DNA from: Bacillus zhangzhouensis
GTDB lineage: Bacteria > Bacillota > Bacilli > Bacillales > Bacillaceae
Direction: 5' to 3'
Assembly: GCF_000715205.1 (NCBI RefSeq)
Contig: NZ_JOTP01000012.1
Span: forward strand, 51,542 to 115,541
DNA length: 64,000 nucleotides
The position numbers were made by a program, and so were the translations under genes. The notes beneath the pieces are model-generated. The model worked only from the letters and a program-made list of their open reading frames with translations, had not been told where the DNA came from and did no database searches. Numbering within the stretch: the first letter of the stretch is position 1; the number at the start of each line of letters is the position of its first letter. Positions 44,794 to 53,719 of this stretch are shown piece by piece.

Positions 44794-45650
44794 TACGTTG
44801 ACATAATTTTTTGCATAAAATCTTTCATTTCCCTGCTGACCACAGTCAATCGATCAATGACCTCGCTAAACTCTGTCACAAGCAAAGCCTGCTCTGCCGA
44901 TGATCCTTTCATATGATCCATACTCTCAAGTAATGTATGTATATTGGAGGAAATCCCTTGCAATGAGCTTTCAATATTTTCAGTTGCACGTGAGGTTTCG
45001 CTTGATAGTTTTTGGACTTCGCTTGCCACAACACTAAAACCTGCACCCTCTTTTCCTGCTCGGGCTGCTTCGATTGACGCATTCAATCCTAGCAAACTCG
45101 TTTGTTTAGATATCCCTTTAATCATTTTTGTAATTTCTGATGTTTTTTTCGAGCTTTCAAGTGTTTGCTGCGTTTGTAAGGTCATTTCCTCACTTGTAGC
45201 AGAGAGCTCCTCTGAATGCGCCGCCACGACATGTACCTTCTCTTGAATACTTTGGATAATGTCATGTAACGACTCCATATATGCCTCAAGCTCCAATTGA
45301 TTTTTGATCGGAAAGCCTAAAGCAATTGCCCCAACTACTTGTTGATTCTCATCGAAAATCGGCAAACCCATCGCATTTAACGGTATCCCATAGACGGATT
45401 CTGGCAAAAACGTACTCGACGTTTCCCCTCTAAGCGCTTTTTTCATATTCATATCATCCGGTTTAATCAGATCACCTGCTCGTATTTGAAAATCAACATC
45501 TTTTGATGGCAAATAAAGCAAGAATTTCTCTCGATCAATAACACCCATCGTCACTTCATTCTTTAAGATCTGCATCATATATGGTGCAGCTGTCACAATA
45601 CTCTGTAGTATATCCACTTCTCCTACCCCCTTACTGTATTTATCGGTCAT
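44793..45650 (-). CDS. Soluble methyl-accepting chemoreceptor-like protein (YfmS type)
   Basis: 285 residues and no membrane segment. The N-terminal half (about 12-130) is a PAS/Cache-like sensor; the C-terminal half is a short MCP signalling region with the hairpin-tip sequence KQTSLLGLNASIEAARAGKEGAGFSVVA, which binds CheA/CheW. This resembles B. subtilis YfmS. Start is uncertain: ATG at 45650 has no clear ribosome site, and a GTG at 45617 (VDILQSIV) sits only 2 bases from GGAG. Confidence 0.8.
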   Translation of the reverse strand: MTDKYSKGVGEVDILQSIVTAAPYMMQILKNEVTMGVIDREKFLLYLPSKDVDFQIRAGDLIKPDDMNMKKALRGETSSTFLPESVYGIPLNAMGLPIFDENQQVVGAIALGFPIKNQLELEAYMESLHDIIQSIQEKVHVVAAHSEELSATSEEMTLQTQQTLESSKKTSEITKMIKGISKQTSLLGLNASIEAARAGKEGAGFSVVASEVQKLSSETSRATENIESSLQGISSNIHTLLESMDHMKGSSAEQALLVTEFSEVIDRLTVVSREMKDFMQKIMST

Positions 45651-45837
45651 CGATCTTAAATTAATAGTTATTTTTAAAAATAATGATTTTGATTGATGAT
45701 TTTTCTCATATTTACGGGTAAGAAGTGTGTCATTTCCTTTCTATATTCAAAAAAACACAAATTTGCTATAATCAAAGTATCAACATATGATGAAATGGTC
45801 ATGTAACCATTTTACTTATTCATTGGAGGCGCATGTT

Positions 45838-47310
45838 GTGACACAACCCATGAAATATGAGCAGGCGATCGTCATTGGCGGCGGTATCACCGGAATGCTC
45901 GCTGCAAAGGTATTATCAACGTTTTATCATCAGGTGTTTATTATTGAAAAGGATGAACTGCCAGACTCTCCTGAGAACCGTCTCGGCACTCCTCAAGCCT
46001 TTCATCCACATAGAATGCTGCCACTTGGCAAGCAAATATTCGAACGTCTATTTCCTGGTTATACAAAAGAATTACTGGCAATGGGCGGATTTAATACTTT
46101 GCATCAAACATCTCGATTTATCACAAAAGATGGTGAATTAGCGCTCACCGATACAGAAGAAACAGCTGTCACAAGACGAGCCATGCTAGAGTGGGTGCTG
46201 ATGCAAAGAATGTTAAGTGAGGAACGTGTTCATTTTCTAGAAAAACATGAAGCGATCTCGCTTCAGTTTGAGGAAGGAACAAATCAAGTCATAGGGCTCA
46301 TCGTGAAAGATCGGCATGTAAAGCCAGGAATTATTCATCAAATGAAAGCAGATTTAGTGATCGATACGTCTGGAAGAATGTCTAAACTACCAAAATGGCT
46401 GAAAGACGCAGGACTGTCCTTGCCACAGACAGATGAGCTAAGCGTCTCTCTTGGCTACAGCACAAGATACTACCAGATATCACCTAAGGCGCCAAACCTG
46501 CAATCAATGGTCGTAGTTGGACAACCAAACAAACAAATCCCGACAGGACTGTTTGAACGGGTAGATCATGATTTAGTAGCTGTTCTTCTCTCAGCAGCGG
46601 GCGGCTCACATTATCCAACAACGGATGCTGATCAATTTGATTCAGAAACCGCTGCGCTTACCCATCCAGCGATAGCAGAAGCCATCACCCATTTAACGCC
46701 CTATACAAAACCAAAAGGATTTAGAGTCCCTTCTTGCGTGAGACATCACTATGAACAAATGCAGGATTGGCCAAGTGGATTATTGGTAATGGGCGATGCT
46801 TTATGTACATTAGATCCAATTCATGGGCAAGGAATGACAAAAGCAGCTCTCGAGGCGCAAACACTTGAGCGTATGCTCAAACAAGCACAAGAAAATGGGC
46901 GGTTGTCTTTTGAAAGGAATACCCTAAAACAAATGCAGCACGCCAATGAACTTGGCTGGTGGCTTTGTGCAATTGCTGATATGGCGTGGGAAGGAGTCGA
47001 GTTAAAGGGAGGAAAGCCAATTCCCCATTTAACATTTGTACAGGAATATTTAAATAGATACGTGCAATATGCCGTTCAAACAAAACAGGCTGAACGTCTT
47101 GAGGCATATCACCGTATGCATTCTTTCTTAACAGAACCGAGAGAAATCCTGAACCTAGAGCAGCTACATGACATGATTCAGTCTGATTCCTCTGGAGAAA
47201 CTGCCGAGTGGTGGCGACAATGGGACAAAGAGAACAATGAATTAAATCGAGCTTTTTTCCATGAAGCTGTTCCTGAATTTCATTTACACAACCTGCTTCA
47301 TACAAATTGA
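45838..47310 (+). CDS. FAD-dependent monooxygenase/oxidoreductase
   Basis: 490 residues. The FAD-binding motif is AIVIGGGITGMLAAKVL at the N-terminus, and the second flavin motif LLVMGDALCTLDPIHGQGMTKA lies near residue 325, as in p-hydroxybenzoate hydroxylase or geranylgeranyl reductase-like enzymes. Substrate unknown. The GTG at 45838 is chosen because GGAGG is 8 bases upstream. Neighbours give no functional hint. Confidence 0.75.
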   Translation: MTQPMKYEQAIVIGGGITGMLAAKVLSTFYHQVFIIEKDELPDSPENRLGTPQAFHPHRMLPLGKQIFERLFPGYTKELLAMGGFNTLHQTSRFITKDGELALTDTEETAVTRRAMLEWVLMQRMLSEERVHFLEKHEAISLQFEEGTNQVIGLIVKDRHVKPGIIHQMKADLVIDTSGRMSKLPKWLKDAGLSLPQTDELSVSLGYSTRYYQISPKAPNLQSMVVVGQPNKQIPTGLFERVDHDLVAVLLSAAGGSHYPTTDADQFDSETAALTHPAIAEAITHLTPYTKPKGFRVPSCVRHHYEQMQDWPSGLLVMGDALCTLDPIHGQGMTKAALEAQTLERMLKQAQENGRLSFERNTLKQMQHANELGWWLCAIADMAWEGVELKGGKPIPHLTFVQEYLNRYVQYAVQTKQAERLEAYHRMHSFLTEPREILNLEQLHDMIQSDSSGETAEWWRQWDKENNELNRAFFHEAVPEFHLHNLLHTN

Positions 47311-47312
47311 CA

Positions 47313-47341
47313 GAAAAAAAGCCCCTCATTGGGGCTTTTTC
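47313..47341. terminator. Bidirectional terminator between monooxygenase and flagellin 1
   Basis: AAAAAGCCCC pairs with GGGGCTTTTT around a 5-base loop. Confidence 0.9.
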
Positions 47342-47342
47342 A

Positions 47343-48449
47343 TTAACGTAATAATTGAAGTACGTTTTGTGGCTGTTGGTTTGCCTGAGCTAACATTGCT
47401 TGAGACGCTTGAGAAAGAATGTTGTTCTTTGTGAACTCACTCATTTCTTTAGCCATGTAAAACTCTTGACTACATCCAGTCCGCACGTAGACCGGATAAG
47501 TCAATTCTCCAGGCCGCAGCTTTTTTCACACAGTCGAGCGGGGTAAATCCAAGCACCAGAATAGGCGCTTCAATTTTCGCTCTTCGCAATACTTGAATAA
47601 AATAACTGTCGTTGATTTCTTCGTATTCATCACTGACAAACGACATTCTATTCTGGAAAATGTATTGCAACTTCTTCAGTTTTCAGCAGAAGCGCTAAGG
47701 TTGTTAATTGTGTGCTCTAGACGGTTTTGGACCGCACCAAGCTTAGATCGCTGAGCAGACACTTGCTTAATGGCTGTTTCAACAATACCAAGTTGTGCAT
47801 CAAATCCAGCAGCTTCCTCGCCATCTTCGCCACTTGCACTAATAAATTTTGTCACATCAATTCCAGCAACAGAACCAGCTCCATCTTCACCTTCAGCAGT
47901 CCCATCTGTACCTAAAACGGAAGCACCCATGTTTTCAATGTTAAGTGTAATTTGTTGTTTTGCGTTTGCACCGATTTGGAATACAAGGCTTTGTGCCTCA
48001 CCACCTTCTTCAGTACCCTTAGACGAATAAGTCCCGTCTAATAATTTCTTCCCGTTAAACTCTGTACGAGTAGAAATGCTTGTAATCTCATCTTGCAAGT
48101 TTGAGATTTCATCTTGAATTGATGCTAAATCCTCTTCCTGTTGTGTACCTGTGTTCCCCGCTTGAACAACAAGCTCACGAATACGTTGAAGTATCGCATG
48201 AGATTCAGTCAATGCACCTTCAGCCGTTTGAATAAGAGAGATACCATCTTGAGAGTTCTTAGTAGCCATTTCTAAACCACGGATTTGACTTCTCATTTTT
48301 TCAGAGATCGCAAGACCTGCTGCGTCATCCCCTGCACGATTGATGCGAAGACCAGAAGAAAGTTTCTCCATGTTCTTTTGGCTTGAACCGTTGTTAGTAG
48401 AAAGACGATTCAATGTGTTAAGTGCTGCGATATTGTGGTTAATTCTCAT
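47343..48449 (-). pseudogene. hag: Flagellin 1, interrupted near its C-terminus
   Basis: The first 257 residues are a normal flagellin N-terminal and middle region (MRINHNIAALNTLNRLS..., ending NRLEHTINNLSASAEN). At the point where the intact paralog continues LTAAESRIRDVD, the frame is broken by a chimeric insert (47474-47680). The last 37 codons (MAKEMSEFTKNNILSQ... VLQLLR) survive at 47343-47457. About 35 bases of flagellin sequence are missing at the insertion. Promoter and leader look intact, so as written it would give a protein lacking the D0 C-terminal helix. If the insert is an assembly artefact the real gene is intact. Confidence 0.8.
47474..47680. other. Chimeric block made of alr and tetR fragments
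   Basis: 47474-47592 is identical by eye to 54570-54688 (inside alr), and 47593-47680 is identical to 51773-51860 (inside the TetR gene). Both keep plus-strand orientation. Fifteen bases before it (47459-47473) match neither source. The joint equals the junction formed if segment 51773-54688 (2916 bp) were circularised. Confidence 0.9.
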
Positions 48450-48464
48450 GTTAAATGACCTCCA

Positions 48465-48564
48465 TGTGTTTGAACCAATTAGACATCCTTGTCCAAAAGT
48501 TCTAAATTAGAATTTTTTTGTAAGCCTTACAATCCATTTATCGAACTTTAATGGAAAATGTTTA
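48465..48564 (-). promoter_or_regulatory. Sigma-D promoter and CsrA-type leader of flagellin 1
   Basis: Minus strand: TAAA (48564-48561), 16 bases, then TCGATAA (48544-48538), close to the sigma-D consensus TAAA-N15-GCCGATAA. Downstream, TTGGAC-AAGGAT-GTCTAA (48496-48479) shows the GGA in a hairpin loop as a CsrA site, and a second GGA is in the ribosome site. Confidence 0.75.
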
Positions 48565-48714
48565 ACATAAAAGGGATAAATAAGGAATAAGTCTTATTCA
48601 TTATGATCGTTTCGCTAGAGTATGCCAATTTTAAAGGTCGTTTTTCATGATTTATCAGAGGGATTTAAGAATCATAAGTAAGGAGAAGGAGAAAAAACGA
48701 AGAAAAAAGAGCAT

Positions 48715-48743
48715 AAAAAAAAGCCCCATCAAGGGGCCTTTCA
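48715..48743 (-). terminator. Terminator after flagellin 2
   Basis: On the minus strand GGCCCC-ttgat-GGGGCT followed by TTTTTTT. Confidence 0.85.
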
Positions 48744-49640
48744 TTAACGTAGTAATTGAAGTACGTTTTGTGGCTGTTGGTTCGCTTGTGCAAGCATTGC
48801 TTGAGAAGCTTGAGAAAGAATGTTGTTCTTAGTGAACTCACTCATTTCTTTAGCCATGTCAACGTCACGGATACGAGACTCAGCAGCTGTTAAGTTTTCA
48901 CCAGAAGCACCAAGGTTGTTGATTGTGTGCTCTAGACGGTTTTGTACCGCACCAAGTTTAGAACGTTGAGTAGATACTTGTTTAATTGCATCATCAACGA
49001 TTTGAAGTTGCTCGTCAAATCCACCAGCAGCGTTTGCAGCAATTGTTGCAAAATCAGTTACTTTAAGAGCAGATACTGTTTTAGTTGCATCAGTTGGATC
49101 TGTTCCAAGTTTATCGGCAGACATTGCTTCAATGTTAACTGATAATTGTTGAGTTCCGTTAGCACCAATTTGGAAAGTTAAAGTAGCTGTTCCATTAGCA
49201 AAATCGCCATTTAACAACTTTTTACCGTTGAACTCAGTACGATCAGAGATACCATTTTTATCAGTACCATTTCCGATTTCTTGTACTAAAGCATCAATTT
49301 CTTCTTGAATTGCACCAAGATCTGTATCATCTTGTGTACCAGTGTTTCCAGCTTGAACAACTAGTTCACGTACACGTTGAAGGATTGAATGAGTTTCAGT
49401 CAATGCACCTTCAGCGATTTGGATAAGAGAGATACCGTCTTGTGCGTTTTTAGAAGCCATTTCTAATCCGCGGATTTGTCCACGCATTTTTTCAGAGATT
49501 GCAAGACCTGCTGCGTCATCTCCTGCACGGTTGATTTTAAGACCAGAAGAAAGTTTCTCCATGTTCTTTTGGCTCGCACCGTTGTTTGCAGACAAACGGT
49601 TTAATGTGTTAAGTGCTGCGATATTGTGGTTAATTCTCAT
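48744..49640 (-). CDS. hag: Flagellin 2 (intact)
   Basis: 298-residue flagellin, shorter or equal to typical Bacillus Hag. Conserved D0/D1 ends are complete (MRINHNIAALNTLNRLS, GLKINRAGDDAAGLAISEKMRGQIRG; C-terminal RSKLGAVQNRLEHTINNLGA and MSEFTKNNILSQASQAMLAQANQQPQNVLQLL), and the middle is variable. It polymerises into the flagellar filament after export. It is a tandem paralog of flagellin 1; the locus is not the csrA-fliD neighbourhood expected for the main hag gene, so it may be an extra filament subunit. Confidence 0.92.
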   Translation of the reverse strand: MRINHNIAALNTLNRLSANNGASQKNMEKLSSGLKINRAGDDAAGLAISEKMRGQIRGLEMASKNAQDGISLIQIAEGALTETHSILQRVRELVVQAGNTGTQDDTDLGAIQEEIDALVQEIGNGTDKNGISDRTEFNGKKLLNGDFANGTATLTFQIGANGTQQLSVNIEAMSADKLGTDPTDATKTVSALKVTDFATIAANAAGGFDEQLQIVDDAIKQVSTQRSKLGAVQNRLEHTINNLGASGENLTAAESRIRDVDMAKEMSEFTKNNILSQASQAMLAQANQQPQNVLQLLR

Positions 49641-49658
49641 TTCCTATTACCTCCATGT

Positions 49659-49758
49659 AATTGGGACCTGACAGACGTCCTTGTCTGAAAAAAGTCCTTT
49701 ATTCTAGGGCTTATCAACCCTGACAATTCTATTATCGGACGTGGTTATAGGATGTTTA
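49659..49758 (-). promoter_or_regulatory. Sigma-D promoter and CsrA-type leader of flagellin 2
   Basis: Minus strand: TAAA (49758-49755), 15 bases, TCCGATAA (49739-49732). The leader then carries CAGAC-AAGGAC-GTCTG (49687-49672), a perfect 5-bp stem with GGA in the loop, and a GGAGG ribosome site downstream. This is the layout by which CsrA represses hag translation in B. subtilis. Confidence 0.8.
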
Positions 49759-49867
49759 GCAGATTTTTAAAAAAATATCTTATTTTTTTATGATTTTAAT
49801 CCTAATTTTAACAATTATGTAAAAATACAAAAAGCTGCTGATTTATTATCAGCAGCTTTCCATTTTA

Positions 49868-51436
49868 TCAATATTGCTTGATATCAAATATTAAGATATT
49901 TTGGTACACCACATAATCTTTCTTACTTGTGAAAGGTCCTTTATTGTGTTCATTATTGATCTCATAAAAGTTCATTCCGATTCCAAAGCTTCTTTCTTTA
50001 TACCAGTTAAGAAAATCGTTGATTTCTTTCATTGAGAGCAGATAATCCTTTTGTAACCCATTAATCATGGTAATAGAAAGTATACCTTTCGCAGTTTCTT
50101 CTCCTGGCTTTGTTCCGTCCTGATCTTTTGGCTCTTCTGTTGATCCATCACCAGGCTTTGTTCCGTCCTGATCTTTTGGCTCTTCCATTGACCCATCACC
50201 AGGCTTTGTTCCGTCCTGATCTTTTGGCTCTTCCATTGACCCATCACCAGGCTTTGTTCCGTCCTGATCTTTTGGCTCTTCTGATGACCCATCACCAGGC
50301 TTTGTTCCGTCCTGATCTTTTGGCTCTTCCATTGACCCATCACCAGGCTTTGTTCCGTCCTGGTCTTTTGGCTCTTCTGTTGACCCATCACCAGGCTTTG
50401 CTTCATCTTCAATAATTTGCAAGTCACTTAATGGAATAGAAATCACTGATTTGTAATCACTTTTTGCAGAAAAATTCCCCATATAATATGAGTAGTTACG
50501 TCCGCCAATGACATACAATTGGTCATCAACAATTGCTGCGACAGCTGATACTCTACCTTCTGGTAAATCATATGCTGAATTTTTAAATTGGCCATCTTCT
50601 GGGTTGAAAATTTGAACTTTATTCAGTATTTCACTTGAATAATCACCAGTTCGCTGTCCGCCAATAACGAAGAATTTCCCATTATATGTTTCATAGGCCG
50701 GTTCAAATGAATATGAAGTTAAATCACTATCTTTTAATTTACTCCATTTATCTGTTGAGATATCATACTGGAACAAAGATCTTTCTCTACTATGCCCTAT
50801 CGAATTTTCTCCACCTGCAACATATATTTTACCGTCAATTGCAGATATGGCTCTCCCATTTCGAGATGGTAAACCTGATGAGTTCAAGCTTTTCCATTCA
50901 CCAGAGTTTGTATTGTATTGATAGACATTATTCTTATAAGAGTTTTTTGAAGACACAATATATATATTCTCATTCACTTCAACTGCGTACAAAGTTCCCT
51001 TGCTATAAGTTGAAAATACAGGGTCTCTTGGAATTTGAATCGGTTCTTCAGCCCACTGATCAAGTTCTGCATCATAAATATCAATCGTATTATAAGCTAC
51101 TTTTGTATCTTCGTTAATCCCACCTATTAAATAGATTTTTTTACCTACTGTAGCATATGTTCCACCTGTTCTATATCTTGGCATACTGGCTTTCTCTTCC
51201 CACACATCTTTCTTAGGGTCATACATAAATGTTTGGTTGTTTAATTTATTTTTTTCACTTGCTCCACCAAACACATAAATCTTTCCATCAACGACTCCCA
51301 CACCAGCATTAATACGTTCTTCTGGCAAATCAGCTCGTTTCGTCCATCCAATTGAATTTGCTGCATTTGCTTTGAATGGACTAAAAATACTCATTAACAA
51401 GAGTACCGTGATGAATAATAAAAACCTTTTTTTCAT
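49868..51436 (-). CDS. Secreted Kelch-repeat protein with 16-residue tandem repeat
   Basis: 522 residues. A Sec signal peptide (FLLFITVLLLMSIFSPFKANA) is followed by about six Kelch blades (for example GKIYVFGGASEKN, GKKIYLIGGINED, DQLYVIGGRNYSYY) that would form a beta-propeller, residues 30-340. Next comes a hydrophilic stretch of six units GDGSxEEPKDQDGTKP, where x is Thr, Met or Ser, then a 90-residue C-terminal domain of unknown type. No LPXTG anchor is seen. Surface binding is the usual role of such propellers; the ligand is unknown. Expressed from its own ribosome site GGAGGAA. Confidence 0.8.
   Translation of the reverse strand: MKKRFLLFITVLLLMSIFSPFKANAANSIGWTKRADLPEERINAGVGVVDGKIYVFGGASEKNKLNNQTFMYDPKKDVWEEKASMPRYRTGGTYATVGKKIYLIGGINEDTKVAYNTIDIYDAELDQWAEEPIQIPRDPVFSTYSKGTLYAVEVNENIYIVSSKNSYKNNVYQYNTNSGEWKSLNSSGLPSRNGRAISAIDGKIYVAGGENSIGHSRERSLFQYDISTDKWSKLKDSDLTSYSFEPAYETYNGKFFVIGGQRTGDYSSEILNKVQIFNPEDGQFKNSAYDLPEGRVSAVAAIVDDQLYVIGGRNYSYYMGNFSAKSDYKSVISIPLSDLQIIEDEAKPGDGSTEEPKDQDGTKPGDGSMEEPKDQDGTKPGDGSSEEPKDQDGTKPGDGSMEEPKDQDGTKPGDGSMEEPKDQDGTKPGDGSTEEPKDQDGTKPGEETAKGILSITMINGLQKDYLLSMKEINDFLNWYKERSFGIGMNFYEINNEHNKGPFTSKKDYVVYQNILIFDIKQY
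50105..50392 (-). repeat. Six 48-bp tandem repeats inside the Kelch gene
   Basis: Six in-frame 48-base units code for GDGSxEEPKDQDGTKP. Units differ in one codon (T, M, S, M, M, T) and a few silent bases. The acidic, Pro/Gly-rich linker is likely extended and prone to copy-number change. Confidence 0.95.
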
Positions 51437-51613
51437 TTCCTATTCCTCCAACTCGTTATATTCCCTCCTTTTATCGTTCTTTTTTTTACAAAGTTTACAA
51501 TTTAAAGAAATTAAGATGAGTCACTTTAAAAAATCAAATGACACCAAAAGTCACTCATTCAATCATCTAAAAATGTTGTGTGATAGAGATATGTTCAAAC
51601 GAACAGTTAAGCA

Positions 51614-52228
51614 TTACGTTTTAATAATCATTTCCTCGTCCTTCAACTGAATCATGAGTGAGGATTGAATATATAATAAATTAATAATGCGACGTGCCAT
51701 TTCAGACGGAGAAGCATTGTACTGATTTCTGATCCATTCAAGAATCAATCCAAAGATGCCATATGAGCGATATTGAATAAAATAACTGTCGTTGATTTCT
51801 TCGTATTCATCACTGACAAACGACATTCTATTCTGGAAAATGTATTGCAACTTCTTCAGTAAAATTTCTTGAATTTGAGGTACACGGTCTTTCATCACCA
51901 ATAAATCATAATAGTCGCGATTTTCGACGATATATTGAAATACATCGGTGCCCTCTGGTTTCATGCGAGTTAAATCCAACAGTGGATTTTCACGAGTCGG
52001 CTTACAAAATTCATATTCAAAATCTACCATTTCCCGGTGAATAAAATCTGCTGCAAGTTCGTCCTTACTATCGTAATGAACATAAAACGTCGTTCGATTG
52101 TAGTTTGCTTTTTCAACAATATCCTTCACTTTTACGTGAGAATAGCCTTTTTCTTTCACAAGCATTTTGAATGCTTGACGCAGTGTTTCTTTTGTTCGCT
52201 CAACACGGCGATCCTCTTTATTAATCAT
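51614..52228 (-). CDS. TetR-family regulator, divergent from adh
   Basis: 204 residues. N-terminal helix-turn-helix: YSHVKVKDIVEKANYNRTTFYVHYDSKDEL (about 26-56), then a ligand domain of the TetR_C_7 type. ATG at 52228 is chosen since AGGAGGG is upstream. It is divergent from the zinc alcohol dehydrogenase across 214 bases, so adh is its likely target. Bases 51773-51860 of this gene reappear inside flagellin 1. Confidence 0.85.
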   Translation of the reverse strand: MINKEDRRVERTKETLRQAFKMLVKEKGYSHVKVKDIVEKANYNRTTFYVHYDSKDELAADFIHREMVDFEYEFCKPTRENPLLDLTRMKPEGTDVFQYIVENRDYYDLLVMKDRVPQIQEILLKKLQYIFQNRMSFVSDEYEEINDSYFIQYRSYGIFGLILEWIRNQYNASPSEMARRIINLLYIQSSLMIQLKDEEMIIKT

Positions 52229-52442
52229 TTGCACCCTCCTTTTAGACACTTTTAAAAAAATGTTGAATAGAGATACAAAAATTCTATTGTGTTGAAAACC
52301 CATACAAAAATGTTTTTTTGCTGATTGATATGAACAACCTTTCATCTTACAATCAACTTAAGTCACATACAAATGAAATTTATGTGACAATTTATCTATC
52401 TTTAATAGAATACCATAATATACGAAAAGTGAGGCACATGAT

Positions 52443-53555
52443 ATGGAATTTCAAGCAATGGTCACAACAAATGAAAAAGATTTCGAGAAACAAACTTTAT
52501 TACTAGATGACCCAAAAGCAGATGAAGTACTTGTCAAAATAGTTGCATCTGGCGTCTGTCATACTGATGCCACGGTATTAGATGGTACTCTTCCTGTACC
52601 ACGTCCAGCTTTATTAGGACATGAAGGCTCTGGAATTGTAGTAAAAGTAGGTTCTAATGTAACAACCGTTCAAGAAGGAGACCACGTTGTATTGGGATTC
52701 GCTTATTGCGGTCACTGTCATAATTGTCTAGATGGGAACGCCGGTGGATGCGAAAACATGATTCAATTAAATTTCTCTGGTCGTAATAAGCGAAATGAAA
52801 CGCCTATTCATACACACGATCAGCAAGATGTATCTCAATTTTTTGGCCAATCATCATTCGGGACATATGCAACTGTTGATGAGAAAAACGTGATAAAAGT
52901 AGACAAAGAAACCGATTTACGTTACTTAGGTCCATTCGGCTGCGGTTTAATGACTGGGAGCGGTACTGTCTTAAATTCGCTTGCTCCAGCACCAGGTACA
53001 AGCTTTGTTGTGTTCGGTACAGGCGCTGTTGGTTTAAGCGGATTAATGGCTGCAAAAATCGCAGGCTGCGATCCAATTATTGCCGTTGATATCCATGATA
53101 GCCGCCTTGAGCTAGCAAAAGAATTAGGTGCAACACATGTCATCAACAGTAAACATGAGAATCCAGTTGAAAAAATTAAGGAAATAACGGAAGGTAAAGG
53201 TGCACATTACTCATTTGAAACCACTGGTGTACCAGAAGTCACTCTAGCTGCACTTCATTGCCTGCGTGTCAAAGGGACTTGTGCAACAGTAGCAGTAGGT
53301 AAACGCGATTTAACATTTAACGTGACGAATGATTTAATGCTCAACGCGCTCACATTAAAAGGTGTGATAGAAGGGGATGCCGTTCCACAATTATTCATTC
53401 CTAAATTAGTGAAATTCTTTAAAAACGGACAATTTCCAGTTGAGAAACTGGCAAAATTCTATGAATTAGAAGATATTGAACAAGCCTTTGAAGATTCTAA
53501 AAATGGCTCAACGATTAAACCAATCCTTATTTTAGATAAAGAGTATCGAGTTTAA
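52443..53555 (+). CDS. Zinc-dependent alcohol dehydrogenase (aryl/class III-like)
   Basis: 370 residues of the MDR superfamily. Catalytic zinc Cys in GVCHTDATVLDG, His and Glu in LGHEGSGIVV; structural zinc in CGHCHNCLDGNAGGC; the NAD motif GTGAVGLSGLMAAK. It is closest in layout to aryl-alcohol or S-(hydroxymethyl)glutathione-type dehydrogenases, oxidising an alcohol to an aldehyde. GAGG lies 8 bases before the ATG. Probably repressed by the divergent TetR protein. Confidence 0.85.
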   Translation: MEFQAMVTTNEKDFEKQTLLLDDPKADEVLVKIVASGVCHTDATVLDGTLPVPRPALLGHEGSGIVVKVGSNVTTVQEGDHVVLGFAYCGHCHNCLDGNAGGCENMIQLNFSGRNKRNETPIHTHDQQDVSQFFGQSSFGTYATVDEKNVIKVDKETDLRYLGPFGCGLMTGSGTVLNSLAPAPGTSFVVFGTGAVGLSGLMAAKIAGCDPIIAVDIHDSRLELAKELGATHVINSKHENPVEKIKEITEGKGAHYSFETTGVPEVTLAALHCLRVKGTCATVAVGKRDLTFNVTNDLMLNALTLKGVIEGDAVPQLFIPKLVKFFKNGQFPVEKLAKFYELEDIEQAFEDSKNGSTIKPILILDKEYRV

Positions 53556-53596
53556 GCAGTGATCATAGACAAGCCGTGAAATAGAACTTAAACTCA

Positions 53597-53636
53597 TTAG
53601 CCCCCCTCGCTATGCAAAGGGGGCTAATCGTATTTT
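53597..53636. terminator. Terminator between adh and alr
   Basis: TTAGCCCCC pairs with GGGGGCTAA around a 13-base loop; T-rich on the right. Confidence 0.8.
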
Positions 53637-53719
53637 AATATGCTATCCGCTTTTAGAAACAACTCCATCATGGTTTTCCCTTCTCATTTTTCAAAACGAT
53701 TTATAAGATAAAATTGAAT

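Noticed and set aside
47470..47670. A 66-codon minus-strand ORF inside the flagellin 1 insert
   Set aside because: It is a fusion of tetR and alr fragments created by the chimeric joint, not a gene.
50105..50392. Regularly spaced repeats that could suggest a CRISPR array
   Set aside because: Units are contiguous, in frame and have no unique spacers; they code for a protein repeat.
50065..50427. Repetitive ORFs on both strands over the Kelch tandem repeat
   Set aside because: They are other-frame shadows of the 48-bp repeat; the secreted protein's frame explains the region.
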